Assembly (NCBI GenBank): GCA_030765045.1
Contig: CM060963.1
Span: 100,988,354-101,052,353, forward strand
DNA length: 64,000 nucleotides
Direction of reading: 5' to 3'
Origin: Tenodera sinensis
Lineage: Eukaryota; Arthropoda; Insecta; Mantodea; Mantidae
The notes beneath the pieces are model-generated. The model did not search any database and was not told where the DNA came from. It worked only from the letters and a program-made list of their open reading frames with translations. Shown here piece after piece: positions 1 through 10,699 of the stretch. Positions within the stretch are counted from its first letter, which is position 1. Each line of letters begins with the position of its first letter. Position numbers and translations under genes: made by a program.

Positions 1-27
1 AGATGTAACGTAAAGATCCTTTCGAGC

Positions 28-165
28 ATTTGTCTTAGTGACCCCGAAAAACCCCGAAAGAAAACTAAATTCACAAAAATTGGTCCCAGGAATTGAACCC
101 ATGATCTCCCGAATGCAGGCCACAGATGTTACCGATTGAGCCATCCCGCCAGGTAAGCCAGTTAT
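28..165 (-). mobile_element. tRNA-derived SINE, family S1 (partial)
   Basis: Read on the minus strand, this has an A-box-like block (TGGCTCAATCGGTAACATC) followed by a B-box (GGGTTCAATTCC) and then a body with GGGTTTTTCGGGGT. The same order and body occur at 53284-53440 (+), and a longer copy at 7140-7640 (-). It is a Pol III-type SINE head, not a working tRNA gene, because the stems do not close into a cloverleaf by eye. Confidence 0.7.
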
Positions 166-625
166 CGAACTCCTGTTACGTTGTAACGCAGTCAGCAAAG
201 TTACGGCAGCGCTAAGCAGACAGTTGTTGGAATGTTAGTGGTGTCCGAATAAAAATTCAGATTTGGCATATGTTTTATAGGTAACAAGTTCATCCGATAA
301 TTTAAAAGTAGCTTGTAGAGTGACGAAAATCCCTGAGCGATAACTTTATGCGGTTATTGGAAGTCGGTAACCCCTTTTCCAAAGTGTGCCATCTGTTGAG
401 AGTTGGAAGTGTCCATCAGCTGTCAGTTGCAACCTCCATCTGTGTTTGATAAAGCAGGTTACTTTCTCACCAATATCAACATCCAACTCGTCAAATGTAT
501 TCCATTTTCAAATCGATATATCGCTCTTTTACTTTAACTCACAGTTCCTTCCGATGCTTGAAGGATATATTAGATGCGTTCGTAGTTTAACGTGCTTATT
601 GCTTGCATTTTAAGAATTTGTTATT

Positions 626-742
626 ACTTTCTCTACTACTTATAGTAAGTTGGGGCAGTATTCTATATGTCCGAAAATTTAGATGTCGAGATTTCACCAG
701 AAATACACGTTTTGAGGCCCTTGAAAAAAAAAATGTTCAGAA

Positions 743-799
<57 letters not shown>

Positions 800-1412
800 T
801 GCCTGTGAACAGTATTAACTCAAAAACGAAAAGTCAGATAAAAATCAAAGTTCGTATTTGAGTTTAATATCTTTCAAGGATGCGACACGAAGATTTTGAA
901 TAAAATTCCTCCACACTAAACTACCATTTGCATGCAAAATTTTGATTTGCTTGAAAGTGGCTCTAACGATTTTGATTGAAATGCCGTATGCTTAAAATAT
1001 TTTTATGGCAAAGAAAATGTATATTTTTAGTTTTCTGGCTATAGTCCACGTAGTCCTGTTTACTCTTGATGACGTTTGCATAACTGGTAAACCATAAGAG
1101 ATAGACCAATTCTTACTGTACAGAAAATGTAGATCCCGTTAAAAGATACACTTTATGTCCAAATTAACTTTGTTATGGAGTGAAGCATTTCAGAGATATT
1201 CCTTGCTACTTTTGTAAGTTTAGAAATACTTATAATTTCCACAAGTGGAAGATAGTTACTCATTTGTTTGTATCTTAGCCGTGGAAAAAGAACGGAATTC
1301 CAAAACTTTAAAAGATTTGACTGTCGCTCAAAGCCTACTGTGTTCCCACATTCCCCTTGCACCTGCAAGAAAATGAGCAATAAGATAATTTGTACAAATG
1401 TAGATGCTTTAT
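626..1412 (+). repeat. Rep-A dispersed repeat, copy 1
   Basis: This is a copy of the roughly 1 kb non-coding family found throughout the window. It begins ACTTTCTCTACT, then has the conserved blocks GATGTCGAGATTTCACC, TTGAGGCCC, a GT tract, AAGGATGCGACACGAAG, CTAACGATTTTGATT and CATAACTGGTAAACC. Its far end is interrupted by a SINE. No conserved reading frame is seen, and the 144-codon minus-strand frame here is chance plus SINE sequence. Confidence 0.8.
745..798 (+). repeat. (GT)27 microsatellite inside Rep-A
   Basis: Perfect GT dinucleotide run. It occupies the position where several other Rep-A copies also carry a GT, CA or poly-A tract, so it is part of the element and did not arise independently at this site. 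Confidence 0.95.
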
Positions 1413-1424
1413 ATTTTATGGACA

Positions 1425-1515
1425 CTTGACCACCTCCGTAGCGCAGTGGTAACGCACCTGTCTCTGGTGTGGATGACTTTGGTTCGATCCCCGGTTCCGG
1501 CGTGGGGAGTTTTAA
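1425..1515 (+). mobile_element. tRNA-derived SINE head inserted in Rep-A
   Basis: The A-box-like TAGCGCAGTGGTAACGC is followed about 30 bp later by the B-box GGTTCGATCCC. The insertion separates the 3' part of Rep-A copy 1 from a further Rep-A fragment. Poorly preserved beyond the tRNA-like part. Confidence 0.65.
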
Positions 1516-1534
1516 GAAATTTGTGTGATAAAAT

Positions 1535-1630
1535 AAAATGTAATATTGATTTTCTGGAATAGCCTGTGAAGTTCTTTTTATACACAATGAACTTTGTTTA
1601 ATCCGTAAAGCATAAGAGAGAGATAAAATG
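1535..1630 (+). repeat. Rep-A fragment
   Basis: AAATGTAATATTGATTTTC, then TGG, ATAGCCTGTG and CCGTAAAGCATAAGAGAGAG match the middle of the Rep-A consensus (ATTTTCTGGCTATAGCC, then CCGTAAGAGATAGAC). It is a diverged internal piece lying after the SINE insertion. Confidence 0.5.
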
Positions 1631-2868
1631 TGTTTTGAAATGCGAAATCGGCTCCAAATTCGAAAATTGTACTAAAGTTCTATACAATTCCATGCTCTTT
1701 TGGATGACAATGAAAGACAAAAAAGGAGTAAGCTTTCCCATTAGAACAAAGTATAATTAGGTATTTCAGCACTTAAACGAATAGAATAGAATATTTCCGA
1801 AGTGGATAACTCCATAGAAATGTTACTTGAGGAGATAGTGCTTTAGCAAGATCATGTTTTGGCATCTAGAACTTTTTTTAATAAAATCATGTTTATTTGC
1901 TTGTTTGTTACTTTCTTTGTTTCTTTATTCCTTCTGGAAACGTCTACAAAGTTGTGAAACTTTGTAAGCGTAGGATGCACTTGACCACTGTCTCTGGAAG
2001 ATAGAATGGTAATGTGAAAGAAGAACAGTTTCCTTTATTGGAATTATCAATAAACTTATTCCACCATGACATTTAAAATAAATTAAGTATATTCATAATA
2101 TCAATTTTTAGCGTAGGGAAATCACCCACATCTGTGATTCTAATTATAATTGAATTGCTTATAAGTATAGCGTATAGCTGAATTTTCCAGGTCTCATTCA
2201 CGATCTCGGTAAATTGATTATCCAGTTTGGAGTGTTCTTTCTACTCTTTTATGCTTGAGTTTTAGGATTAGTCACTAACTTAAGCACGACACTGAAAAGT
2301 GTGCTGCAGGATGGTTACCTACAGATATGCTGCAATTCATAGACTATTTCAAATGAAAATGTAAATCAGAAATGATACGCACTAGTTTACTTGTGTGTAT
2401 GCTTAAGTGCTAAACGAAGTTGCCCAGTCACTTGAAGGAATATTCGACAATTAATTCTGAATACGCTAGCCAGATTAGTCTAGCACATTTGAAAATTTGT
2501 GTAATTAAAAGAAACACACATTTGCAGGTTGTTAAAATGGGTAGTCTTGGTGAGGGACATTCTTTATTCCCACCTTTTACAAACTTCCATTAAGCTCAAA
2601 TATCCAGAGTTAACACAATCAGTTCTACATAAATTCTGAAATCTATTTCTTTAGTCTCCATTGAATTGTCAGTGACAGTCACAACAAAATGTAGAGGTAT
2701 ATTCTACGATTTTATTCAATAGTGCTACAGATTCATAAATTTGCATAAACTTAATATTTAAAAGACATTGTGCGTTTATCACAATCATTTCGGATTGTTT
2801 TTCTTCAAAATGGTATAAAATACCAAATTTCAAATTTAAAAAAGCTACATATAAAATAAAAATAGCCC
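1631..2868. other. No gene or repeat recognised
   Basis: AT-rich sequence with stop codons in all frames. I see no homologous copy elsewhere in the window and no supported exon. Confidence 0.5.
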
Positions 2869-2869
2869 C

Positions 2870-3115
2870 TAGCACAGCTCCCCTTCGCAGGCCAAGGCTT
2901 ACCACCCGGCCGCTGCGTCCCCAGCCTCTGTCCACTATAGGCGTCATGAGTGCAGTGCAGAACTGGCCGCCTCCTGCCGGCTAATTATGCGGCCTTCGCG
3001 ACCTAACAAGGCTGAGTGCACTCTGTGCCAGACCTCACAGTGGGGGAAAATCCCCACGCCAGTACTTGGGCTCGAACATGGGCCCTTAGTGCTAGAAACA
3101 GGCACGCTGCCACAA
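2870..3115 (-). mobile_element. SINE, family S2
   Basis: This shares blocks with 55420-55690: GGCCAAGGCTTACC / GGCCAAGGCCTACC, CTCTGTCCACTA, GTGTCATGAG-like text, then GAGTGCAC and a final B-box complement (CTCGAACATGGGC here, GTCGAACCCGGGT there). It is more GC-rich than its surroundings. The open frames across it are not genes. 3116-3609 downstream shows nothing recognisable. Confidence 0.65.
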
Positions 3116-3832
3116 CAATGCATGTTGTAATAAAAATAAGACATTTCTGATTTCAAAATGCTAAAAATATCCACCCTTCATTATGAGCATTCCCTTGCAT
3201 ATTCTTTTTTTCTGAAGCGAACTTGAAGTAGTTCTAATTAAAGTTAGGCAGTATCGTAGACTGATAAAATTAGGAGTTATTTTCTTATTGTTGTTCTCTC
3301 TTTCCAAGGATTGGGAGTTCACTACTGTTCCATTCAAGAAGGTATTTATTTGATTTTAATAGACTGTCCAGCTGGTTCTCGGCCATCTCATATCTCGTCT
3401 TCCCTTTGGAATATAAGTAAAACTGGCTTCGGTAGTTTTTCAGAGTATATTCGATTAACACGCTCTGGCATTTTGTTATTTATCCCTCTGGCATTTATGT
3501 AACACTTTTCATTGTTTTAGGAGTTGCTTTCACACAAAAGAACTAAGTTTATTTTATGAACATACCAAAACTTAAAATTTGTACTATTTCGTGTTTTAAA
3601 CTAAGGTATTGTGACGTCGGGCTCAACATACAATAAAGAACGGACGGCGCTAAGCTACTTCGCACCACATGCCGAGCCGGTGAGCGGGCAAAGACGTTCA
3701 AGGTCAGTCTGCTTCGCGCGACTGCCATGTGTACGTAAAGCGAAGGGGTTTCGAGAACGTTCGCGAGAGTTCTAGTTGCGTTATTTCCGGTGTGTGGGAA
3801 CTCGAGAAAGGTCCGTATGACGTCATCCCCAG

Positions 3833-3840
3833 TATAAAAG
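3833..3840 (+). promoter_or_regulatory. LTR TATA box
   Basis: TATAAAAG preceded by GACGTCATCC, a CRE-like TGACGTCA block conserved just upstream of the TATA box in several LTR-1 copies. Confidence 0.6.
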
Positions 3841-4088
3841 GACAGAGGAGAGCAGAGGACGACTTTTTAGAGTTGCAGTTACAGACACGAGTCGAGCAAT
3901 GTGTCAGACATGTTGGTACGTCGTAAGAACGAAGTAATTAGTGCATGAGAGACAGAGAAAGTGAAGAAAAACACTAAAAGGATAATCAATGTTATGAGAA
4001 GTAAAAACTATGAGTTCTGATACCTCGAAAAACTGCATACTGTGTTAACGACTAGAAGAAAAGTATTTGTGATTCAATTTTGGAAGAT

Positions 4089-4094
4089 AATAAA
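4089..4094 (+). promoter_or_regulatory. LTR polyadenylation signal
   Basis: AATAAA followed by GTGACAGAAAAGTAACCGG. The same context recurs near 5880, 12139, 18028 and 32220, which supports a conserved R-region signal. Confidence 0.55.
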
Positions 4095-4141
4095 GTGACA
4101 GAAAAGTAACCGGATTGGATTTTATCATATTGTCACAGCAT

Positions 4142-5119
4142 TAATTGAGATTACAAATGAAAAAACTACAAACGCATGAACCATCATACATCTGCTTAGG
4201 AAGCTGTATCATCTTTTCCTGTTTCTTGAGATACTGATGCTCGTAGAGTTCATTCCCTCTTGTTGACCTTATAGAAGAGCACCCCTGAATTTGATCTTGT
4301 GCAACTGTCTTCTGCTTCCCAGGATGCCATGGCTACCGCTTGTTATCTGGAGAGCAACAGTAATAAAAGAGAAAAGAAGAAAGCAAGGGCATGTTTCAAA
4401 AACCCATCTCGAAACAATATAGAGAGAAAATAAATTATTATTTTCTTTTCCTCTACGTCACCTCATTCTCTCCACGTCGTTTCCTGGGGGAGCATGGATC
4501 TGGTAGCATCGAAAAACCTGAAGAGAGCGAGAAAAGACGAGATAAACTGCAGAAAACGTTCGAATTCTCTTGCAAAAGAGCAAACTGTGAAGCTTTGGAA
4601 TATGTTTCTTCAATATAGATGAAGTTGACACACATGTGGTTAAAGAAGGGGAAGAAATGATTAACATCCGTGAAAACAAATGTATTCAGCAAACATATTA
4701 GAGCATTCTCGTTCAATTTAAATACAATTTAGAGAATAATTTAAGAACTGTCCTGCACTAAACAGCCTAAGTTAATTTTACATTACCAGTAAAACCAATA
4801 AAAATGTTGTCTAAACATGTCTTGAACTGCAGCAATTCTAGCAAACAAGCGTGTGTGTATGGTGCTTTGAAGACGAAAAAAGCAATTTGAAAGTATGAGT
4901 TGTTTGAAGACGGTGTATGGGAATGGTTAAATGAGTTAAACACATGCCCAGAAAGCGTCAGTCATGAAAATAGTAACTGCCTGATTTAACATTTGGAAAA
5001 AATGCATGCTTATTAGTTTCTGACTAATACAATTTATGCACGATTTGAGACGCTGTATTCTGTCTTCGATATTCTAAACCGGTGTTTAGTATTCATACAA
5101 TATAAACATCCTCATTGTG
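4142..5119. other. No gene or repeat recognised
   Basis: AT-rich spacer between two LTR-1 copies. Open frames of 73-87 codons overlap on both strands at 4391-4716, without recognisable motifs. I do not support any as a gene. Confidence 0.45.
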
Positions 5120-5356
5120 ATATTGTGACGCAGGGCGCGGCACAAAATAAAGGATAGTCGGGGCTAAACTAGTTCACACCACATATCGGGTCGGCTAGTG
5201 GGCAAAGGCGTTCAAACTCAGGTTGCCTACGGAGCCTGTTTGTGTACGTGACTAAAAACTAACAAGCGGCTGCGCAAAGGAGAACTTTCCTCCGGTGTCT
5301 TCGAGAAAGCTCTGGCCATGTGATCGCAGGCATGTGTGTAGTAGTCGAGAAAGGTC

Positions 5357-5601
5357 CGTAGCTAACGAAAAGACAGGCTGCGGCGTGAATGGGAGTTTTG
5401 TAGTAATGGTAGTCTGATACATGGCTAACATTGTATACCATTATGAGAAACTATATCTTTTGCATGAACTCAACGAGCATTGTTTAGAATGTTTAGAATA
5501 TGGATATATTAGGCGATTGTGGTTTTACTTTATTAGGCCATGATTAGACTAGGAGAATTGCGTCACTGCAGTTTACGCCGCTGTCTGTTTTGTTAGCCAC
5601 C
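5357..5601. mobile_element. MITE with 8-bp target duplication inside LTR-1
   Basis: The left end GCTAACGAAAAGACAG and the complement of the right end (GCTAACAAAACAGACAG) form terminal inverted repeats. They continue into CTGCGGCGT / CAGCGGCGT. The flanks are GAAAGGTC (5349-5356) and GAAAGGTT (5602-5609), one mismatch in 8 bp, and both match the uninterrupted LTR sequence GAAAGGTCC at 3.8 kb. Eight-base duplications are typical of the hAT superfamily. The outermost TIR bases are not the classic CAG, so that assignment is tentative. No transposase is encoded. Confidence 0.7.
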
Positions 5602-5922
5602 GAAAGGTTCATGTGACGTCATCCGCTCTACATAAGGAGGCGAGAAAACAGCAGAGAGTCAGTTGTAGTTACAGACACGAGTAGGACAGTGTGTTAGTGC
5701 GTCGTAAAAAGAGTTAACGAGCGTCATAGTGTACGAGAGACAGAGAAAGTGAAGAAATACACTAAAAGGGATGAGTCAAGGCTACCAGAGGTAAAATGTG
5801 TGAGTTGCGATAACACGAAAGTCTGTAGTCTGTGTTAGCGACGGGAAGAAAACTGTGTACCTGTGATAACATTTTAGACAATAAAGTGTTAGAAAAGTAA
5901 CCGGACGGTTACATTGTTACAT

Positions 5923-5940
5923 TGGTGTCAGAAGTGGGAT
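5923..5940 (+). promoter_or_regulatory. Retroelement primer-binding site, tRNA-Leu type
   Basis: TGGTGTCAGAAGTGGGAT directly follows the LTR end. Its complement ends in CCA and resembles the acceptor and T-arm end of tRNA-Leu (…CTTCTGACA-CCA, from memory). The same 18-mer occurs at 12188, with one change on the minus strand at 42792-42809. Confidence 0.65.
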
Positions 5941-5969
5941 TCATCCAATTGCCATTTTGTCACAATATT

Positions 5970-6655
5970 ATGTAAAAACGTGCATTCATATGGAAAGCTG
6001 ACTTCTTAAGGAGCAGAAACGCCATTTCTCTCTCCGACTGACCTTAACAAATCTATTGACTATTTTTCTAATCAGGAACTTACTGTCACATGTTGGATTC
6101 ATTAATTATGGTAACGTCTTGATCCTCAGTGTATGTGAGTTTGTGTGTGTGAGTGTGTGTGTCTAAGAGATAGAAGCAGAGGAGCAAGAGTTTTAATGAA
6201 TTCTCTCAGAGAGGAAGACACAAGCAATTTTACACTTGTTGAATTTTATGTAGCGCATCTATTTGCACAGTTACAACGCCAAGTGTGAGTTATCTCCGGA
6301 CAGACAGATTAGCTTTAAGAACAGCGAGTGTTTTCTAAAACACAGAAATCACATTGACGTTCATGCAATTGCTTTACTCGTGAACCGTAGAAGTAATGTG
6401 ATTGAGGAAAATACATACACTGCCAATCAAAGGATTTTGGACACAAATCTGTTTTTAAGGAAATGCTGAAACAACTAAAAGCAATCAACAGAATTAGTGG
6501 AAAGAATTATTTTGTTTATGGCATATTCTATTTTACATGATGGAGCATGTTTTTATTACAATGTAACTACTGTAATAAAGACTGATCTGAATTAATTTTG
6601 CCATGTAAGATGTCTTTCTGTTCTAAACTTTTTTTCGTAAAAAATTCACCCTTAT
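5970..6655. other. No gene recognised; imperfect GT tract
   Basis: Contains an imperfect GT-rich tract near 6125-6163. A 68-codon frame at 6263-6469 has no recognisable motif. Confidence 0.4.
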
Positions 6656-6657
6656 CC

Positions 6658-6830
6658 TAAAAAGATTTTGATATGCACTGTTCTCCGTGCTAATCCAGAA
6701 TGCCTGAAGGATTTTCCATAACCTGTTTGTAGAAGTAGGGCACAGTTTTCAAACTTTTCTGTAAAGTTCCTCACAGAGATGTTCAATTGGATCAAATCTG
6801 GCCATTGTGGTATAGATTATGTATATAGAA
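6658..6830 (-). pseudogene. Tc1-like transposase C-terminal relic
   Basis: Read on minus, the translation contains MARFDPIEHLCEEL, which matches the end of the Tc1 catalytic domain (usually …SPDLNPIEHLWDEL, carrying the last acidic residue). After small frame disruptions it continues with PTSTNRLWKILQAFW, which resembles the conserved tail (PTSLxxLWEALQEEW). Stops and frame changes make it non-functional. The N-terminal half is not recognisable, and I did not find terminal inverted repeats. The assignment rests on about 40 residues. Confidence 0.5.
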
Positions 6831-7139
6831 TGGGAACGCACCAAACTGCTAAAATAATTCCCAGCGTTTGTTTATTAAAATACTAAAAGTGAAAATTAGA
6901 ACTATCTCTCTTTCTCCTTCTCTCTCTAAGTGTGGTTTCTTTAACTGTCTTCTACGTATGCATTTTATGACTGATTCTGTGAAGGGGGACTAGTACATCG
7001 ACCTATAGGAGATTTTGATGCGGTGAGGTGGCCCGATTGAATTGAATTTTAATGGGAACTTTCAAGTCCTTTGTACTCTGACCTATTTAAAGATCTATTG
7101 CGTGACCTCGTCTTAACTTTCACTCAAGTAGTTTGCCGT

Positions 7140-7640
7140 TCAGATAAACTGGGAGAAACTACTGACTGAAGCAAAAGATAGCTCGTCCAGTTTCCGAAGG
7201 TCGAAGTGAAAGGATACTAAGGGTATTGAGGACGGACGGCAGCAGAGGGCAGTGTCCCTAGCAGCTATAGATTGAAACTCCCTGGTGGCAACTAATACAA
7301 CAGACTCCTCTTCCCCTGCTGGCTTGCTCATCTCCTGAGGGGTCCAGTATCCCGAGATCTTCCTCGAGCCGGAGGGCCAGGATTTATGGAAAACAAATTC
7401 CTACCATCCTCGCCGAAACTTAGAACCCTGAAACAGTCAACCAGGATGAAAGGAGAAGTGAAGTTAAATGGAGGGAAAGTAAATGCGGGGTATACTAATT
7501 ATTCTTCCCAGTACACGGCTAGGAAACTTCCGAAAAAAAACCATAGGTCAGGAAGGTCAGACACGGCGATGGAGCTCACTACCTCCCGAATATGGCGCCA
7601 CAGACGCTATCACCTGAGCCACCCTGCTGGGCTGTTACCC
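7140..7640 (-). mobile_element. SINE, family S1 (long copy)
   Basis: From 7640 down on the minus strand: GGGTGGCTCAGGTGATAGCG (A-box-like), GTCTGTGGCGCCATATTCGG, then a body with TTTTTTTTCGGAAGTTTCC, as in the shorter copies at 28-165 and 53284-53440. It probably runs on through the GC-rich stretch to about 7140 (contains GGGACACTGCCCTCTGCTG). Frames of 63 and 92 codons lie across it and are not genes. Confidence 0.6.
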
Positions 7641-7649
7641 CTTGCATGT

Positions 7650-8570
7650 AACCCAAAGCCCTAAATACAGCATCTCTGAATGCGTTACCGTCAACAAAAT
7701 AAATAAAAATACCTGCTCCAGATCTCTGCATATAAATGCTCTGAAAACGTTTCGTTAAAGTACTGATTAATTATTATCCTCATATCAACAAAGGAAGAGT
7801 AATTAAGGGCTACGGCTTGGAAAATTCTAGATTGGGATTTAGGGTTATTTGCGGCTGTACTACGCGACGTACCTATAAATGGACGTGCATAGTTCTACGT
7901 ATGTTGCATGTGGAATTTTAAAACTTCACTTTCTTGCAATCTTTTGTCTTAGATTTTTCTCAGAGTTTCTGTACTCGTTATTTAAAGATCTGTGAAGTGA
8001 CAATATACTTTTCTTTTAGCAAGTGCTATTTTGGATCTAAGTTCTAGCATTTTAGTAGCTCATATTTATTTTTATATTCATTTTATCATTTTAGGTGCAA
8101 TGTTTATATTTTAACTATTTCCATATAAACATTGACACTGCCTCTTCATTTTTACTATGAATTCTGTACCATTCTACATTTTGCATAACACCTATTCAAC
8201 CTGGAGTAGATAGGTAAACTTGAGTCTATATTTTAGGGGAATAACTATAAATATTGAAGCTTCTATGCGCCCAAATCACGTGGCTTCCTTTTTTACCAAT
8301 AAATTAGTATTGTTTTCTCCATTTTGCTTTCAACAGCTTTTTCTGTCGACAAAGATTTATTTTCTTTCGCTGGCTTTAGTATCCTTCCAATATTCCAGAA
8401 GTAATGTTACTTCTTTAGAAGTAGGCAACTAAAGTGTGTTATGGTGATTGAGCTCTCCGACATTACTTCCGCAGTAAATACTCCCATAGTTCCGTAGTTT
8501 AGCCTTCTTTAGTAAACGTTATTTCCAAATTAATTTACTCCGACATAATACACGCTGCTCTAACTGAACA
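7650..8570. other. No gene or repeat recognised
   Basis: AT-rich DNA with only short uncharacterised frames, for example 70 codons at 8220-8432. Confidence 0.4.
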
Positions 8571-8573
8571 TAG

Positions 8574-9150
8574 TGTGGCGCCGCAGCGCATAACAAAAGA
8601 CGATCGGGGCCAAATTACCTCACAATACATACCAAGCGTGGTACGTATCAAAGGCGCTCAAAATTAAGCTGCCCTACACCACTCATATGAGCAAACAAGT
8701 GACAGAAATGAGCGCGGCACATCAACGTGGTTTTCGAGATTATTCGTGGAGTTCCGGCAGCCGCATTTGTAGAGGATCCAGAAAAGGTGAAGTTTGAGAA
8801 AGGTCCGTATTACGTCATCCTCGCTATATAAGGAGGCGAGGCGTCAGAAGGAGTGAGTTTCTAGTTAATAGTTAAAGACATGAGTCATCAGTATTTAGTT
8901 TTAGTATGTGTGAGTGTGTGTTACCTGCGTGTATACGGTGGCGTCGAAAGGAAGATACTGAAGCAGTTAATGAACGTCGAGTGATTGTATCATCAAATTG
9001 AGCTGTTTGAGAGGCAGAGAGAGTGAAGAAAGACAGGAGTAAGTCAAGGTTACGAGAAGAAAACAGTTGTGAATTGTAATACCACGGAAGACTGTAGACT
9101 GTGCCAATGTCAGTAAATGAGAACTGTGTATTTGTGCATTCAGTTACAGT
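8574..9150 (+). mobile_element. Solo LTR, family LTR-1, copy 3 (3'-truncated)
   Basis: It starts TGTGGCG. It shares GGTCCGTATTACGTCATCC, then CGCTATATAAGGAGGCGAG, and the downstream GTGAAGAAAGACAGG…AAGTCAAGGTTACGAG region with the other copies. The sequence loses LTR similarity after GTGTATTTGTGCATTCAGTT, before the usual AATAAA, so the 3' end is missing. A short GT-rich stretch near 8904-8920 is where other copies have long GT runs. Confidence 0.7.
8825..8833 (+). promoter_or_regulatory. LTR TATA box
   Basis: TATATAAGG, in the context TACGTCATCCTCGC then TATATAAGGAGGCGAGG, shared with copies at 11.8 and 30.56 kb. Confidence 0.6.
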
Positions 9151-9494
9151 ATTCATTCCCTCGGGTATAATTTATATTGGGTATTGCTAACATTATATGA
9201 AGGGCTACAAGCACGTGGTAGAGAACGTAAACATTCATTCAACAATACTAACGATAAAATAGGCACTTTTAGGCTGAAAACCTTCAAATAGGTCGGTCAA
9301 AATTGACATTTTAGTCACCATTAAGCCACATTTATATTTTATATAAAGCGTGAACATATTTAAGCACATTCGGTACACATACAAATACGATTTAGTCTAA
9401 AATCCGAAGTCTGGTAATTCTTGTTCTTCTTCCTTAACATGGATTAGGCCTTTAGACTTGTTTCGAGGCTAATCAAATGGCTTTTCGTTCTGAT

Positions 9495-10180
9495 GGTGTG
9501 TAAAATAGTGCTCACATGGCAATCTAGGAGGTTCCACTCTCTTAATGTGATCGCTCCACTTGTTCTGACGTCATTTAATCTCTTCCAAACGTTTTCTTCC
9601 TCTAGTTCTTCTCTTATATCTACATTCCGGAATCAATCTTTTCTAGTAACACCCAATAACGAACTTAAAAATCTCATTTGAGGTGTCTCCAGTCTTGATT
9701 TTTCTTTGGTTTTAATTACCTATGTCTCGCATGCAGATTTTAACGAGGGTTTGAATACTATTCTATATACTCTTAATTTAAGATCCTTGCTCATATTCCT
9801 GCCAAAATGTCCTTTTCCACACCCATTGATTTTATTATGTTTCCATATTCTCTTCCTTTTCTTCTGATCCCAAGGTTGCGGGTTCAAATCCGGCCCAGAC
9901 CGATGGTTTTTAAGTGTGCTCAAACCGACAGCTCCATGTTAGTATATTTACTGCCTTTTAAAATCTTCCACAACATTGTTCGTGATACGTTGTCAAAATC
10001 TTTAAAATAGTCAATAAACAGCAGGGGCGTATCTAAACTTCGCTCTCTTCTTTTTTCTATGTTTTGTTTCAGAGTAAAAGCATTATCTATGATGCCTCTT
10101 CCTCTTCCAAAACCCGTTTGTTCTTCTAGAAGTTTTGCATCTATATATTATTTAACCTACTGTATTATTTCGGCTTATAT
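9495..10180 (-). pseudogene. LINE reverse-transcriptase fragment (minus)
   Basis: Minus-strand translation starting near 10150 gives EEQTGFGRGRGIIDNAF, KQNIEKRRERSLDTP and LLFIDYFKDFDNV. The last matches reverse-transcriptase palm motif A (FIDYxKAFD). After a SINE insertion and a deletion that removes the YADD motif, 9855-9720 gives RHFG-type sequence (GRNMSKDLKLRVYR). 9700-9495 then gives MRFLSSLLGVTRKD and DIREELEEENV, which resemble the C-terminal tail of LINE ORF2. Stops and the deletion make it dead. The clade is not determined. Confidence 0.7.
9855..9985 (+). mobile_element. SINE, family S3, inserted in LINE
   Basis: GATCCCAAGGTTGCGGGTTC then AAATCCGGCCCAGACCGATG (B-box GGTTCAAATCC), followed by TTTTTAAGTGTGCTCAAACC and GACAGCTCCATGTTAG. 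The same sequence lies in reverse at 47230-47465. It splits the LINE between its RT core and its C-terminal part. Confidence 0.65.
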
Positions 10181-10189
10181 TTCTATATT

Positions 10190-10655
10190 TTGATACATAT
10201 CTGAATAAAATAATAGAGGAATGGAGAAGCAAATTTGAAGCAAAAGAAATCAAATTAAATAATACTAGTATTGATACAGTTATATATGCAGATGATCACT
10301 TGTTATTAGCAGAGAATGAGGAAAATATGCAGAAATCAATGAGATAATAAAAGAATATAATTTGGAATTTTGGAAGAAAAAGCAAAAGTAATAGTTATGA
10401 TAGCGCAAGAATATTTTCCAGTAAAAATAAAATAATAGAACCAATAATTGAGTAGGTGTCCAAGTTTAAATATTTAGGATCAAATATGTCGGTAATTAAT
10501 AGAAAGGCAGAAATGGAAGAAAATATGGAAACATACAATAAAATCAATGGGAGTGTAAAAAGACATTTTGGCAGGGATATGAGGAAGGATCTTAAATTTA
10601 GATCATTTACAATAGTATTCAAACGCTCGTTAAAATCTGCATGTGAGACCAAGGA
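10190..10655 (+). pseudogene. LINE reverse-transcriptase fragment (plus)
   Basis: The translation gives IIEEWRSKFEAKEIKLNN, then TVIYADDHLLLAENEENMQK with the YADD catalytic motif of reverse transcriptases. After frame breaks it gives VSKFKYLGSNMSVINRKAE and RHFGRDMRKDLKFRSF. The last stretch is the same as in the minus copy next door, so both come from one LINE family. It lies head-to-head with that copy (5' ends near 10180/10190). Several stops and a frameshift show that it is not functional. Only the later RT part is present. Confidence 0.75.
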
Positions 10656-10699
10656 AAAAATTAAGACTTTTCCCAGCACTATACAGCAATCTTTCATGT

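Larger units (their letters stand above)
3610..4137 (+). mobile_element. Solo LTR, family LTR-1, copy 1
   Basis: This 528-bp unit starts TGTGACG and ends TGTCACA, as retroviral-type LTRs do (TG...CA). It is flanked by near-identical 4-bp sites, GTAT (3606-3609) and GCAT (4138-4141). Inside are a TATAAAAG box, GC-rich sequence upstream of it (U3) and an AATAAA followed by GTGACAGAAAAGTAACCGG (R/U5) that recurs in other copies. No gag or pol frame adjoins it, so it is most likely a solo LTR left by recombination. A 4-bp AT-rich duplication is typical of Ty3/gypsy elements, but the clade is inferred. The small frames within it are not genes. Confidence 0.75.
5124..5964 (+). mobile_element. LTR-1 copy 2 with primer-binding site, split by a MITE
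   Basis: It starts TGTGACG. A first LTR-like end (TGTTACA) is at 5921, followed at once by the primer-binding-type sequence TGGTGTCAGAAGTGGGAT and then a short stretch ending in a second TGTCACA at 5964. The bases outside the whole unit are ATAT (5120-5123) and ATAT (5965-5968), an exact 4-bp duplication. The copied unit is therefore LTR + PBS + a short LTR-end remnant, not a plain solo LTR. A 245-bp insertion (5357-5601) separates U3 from the core promoter. AATAAA is at 5880-5885. Confidence 0.8.

Noticed and set aside
603..861. Frames with Cys-Val, Thr-His or Ile repeats (also at 11785-12053, 13561-13887, 15475-15792, 43041-43355, 50365-50652)
   Set aside because: They are translations of GT/CA/ATT microsatellites.
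1430..1510. Possible functional tRNA genes (here and at the other A/B-box pairs)
   Set aside because: A- and B-boxes are present, but the arms do not pair into a cloverleaf and each is followed by a repeated SINE body.
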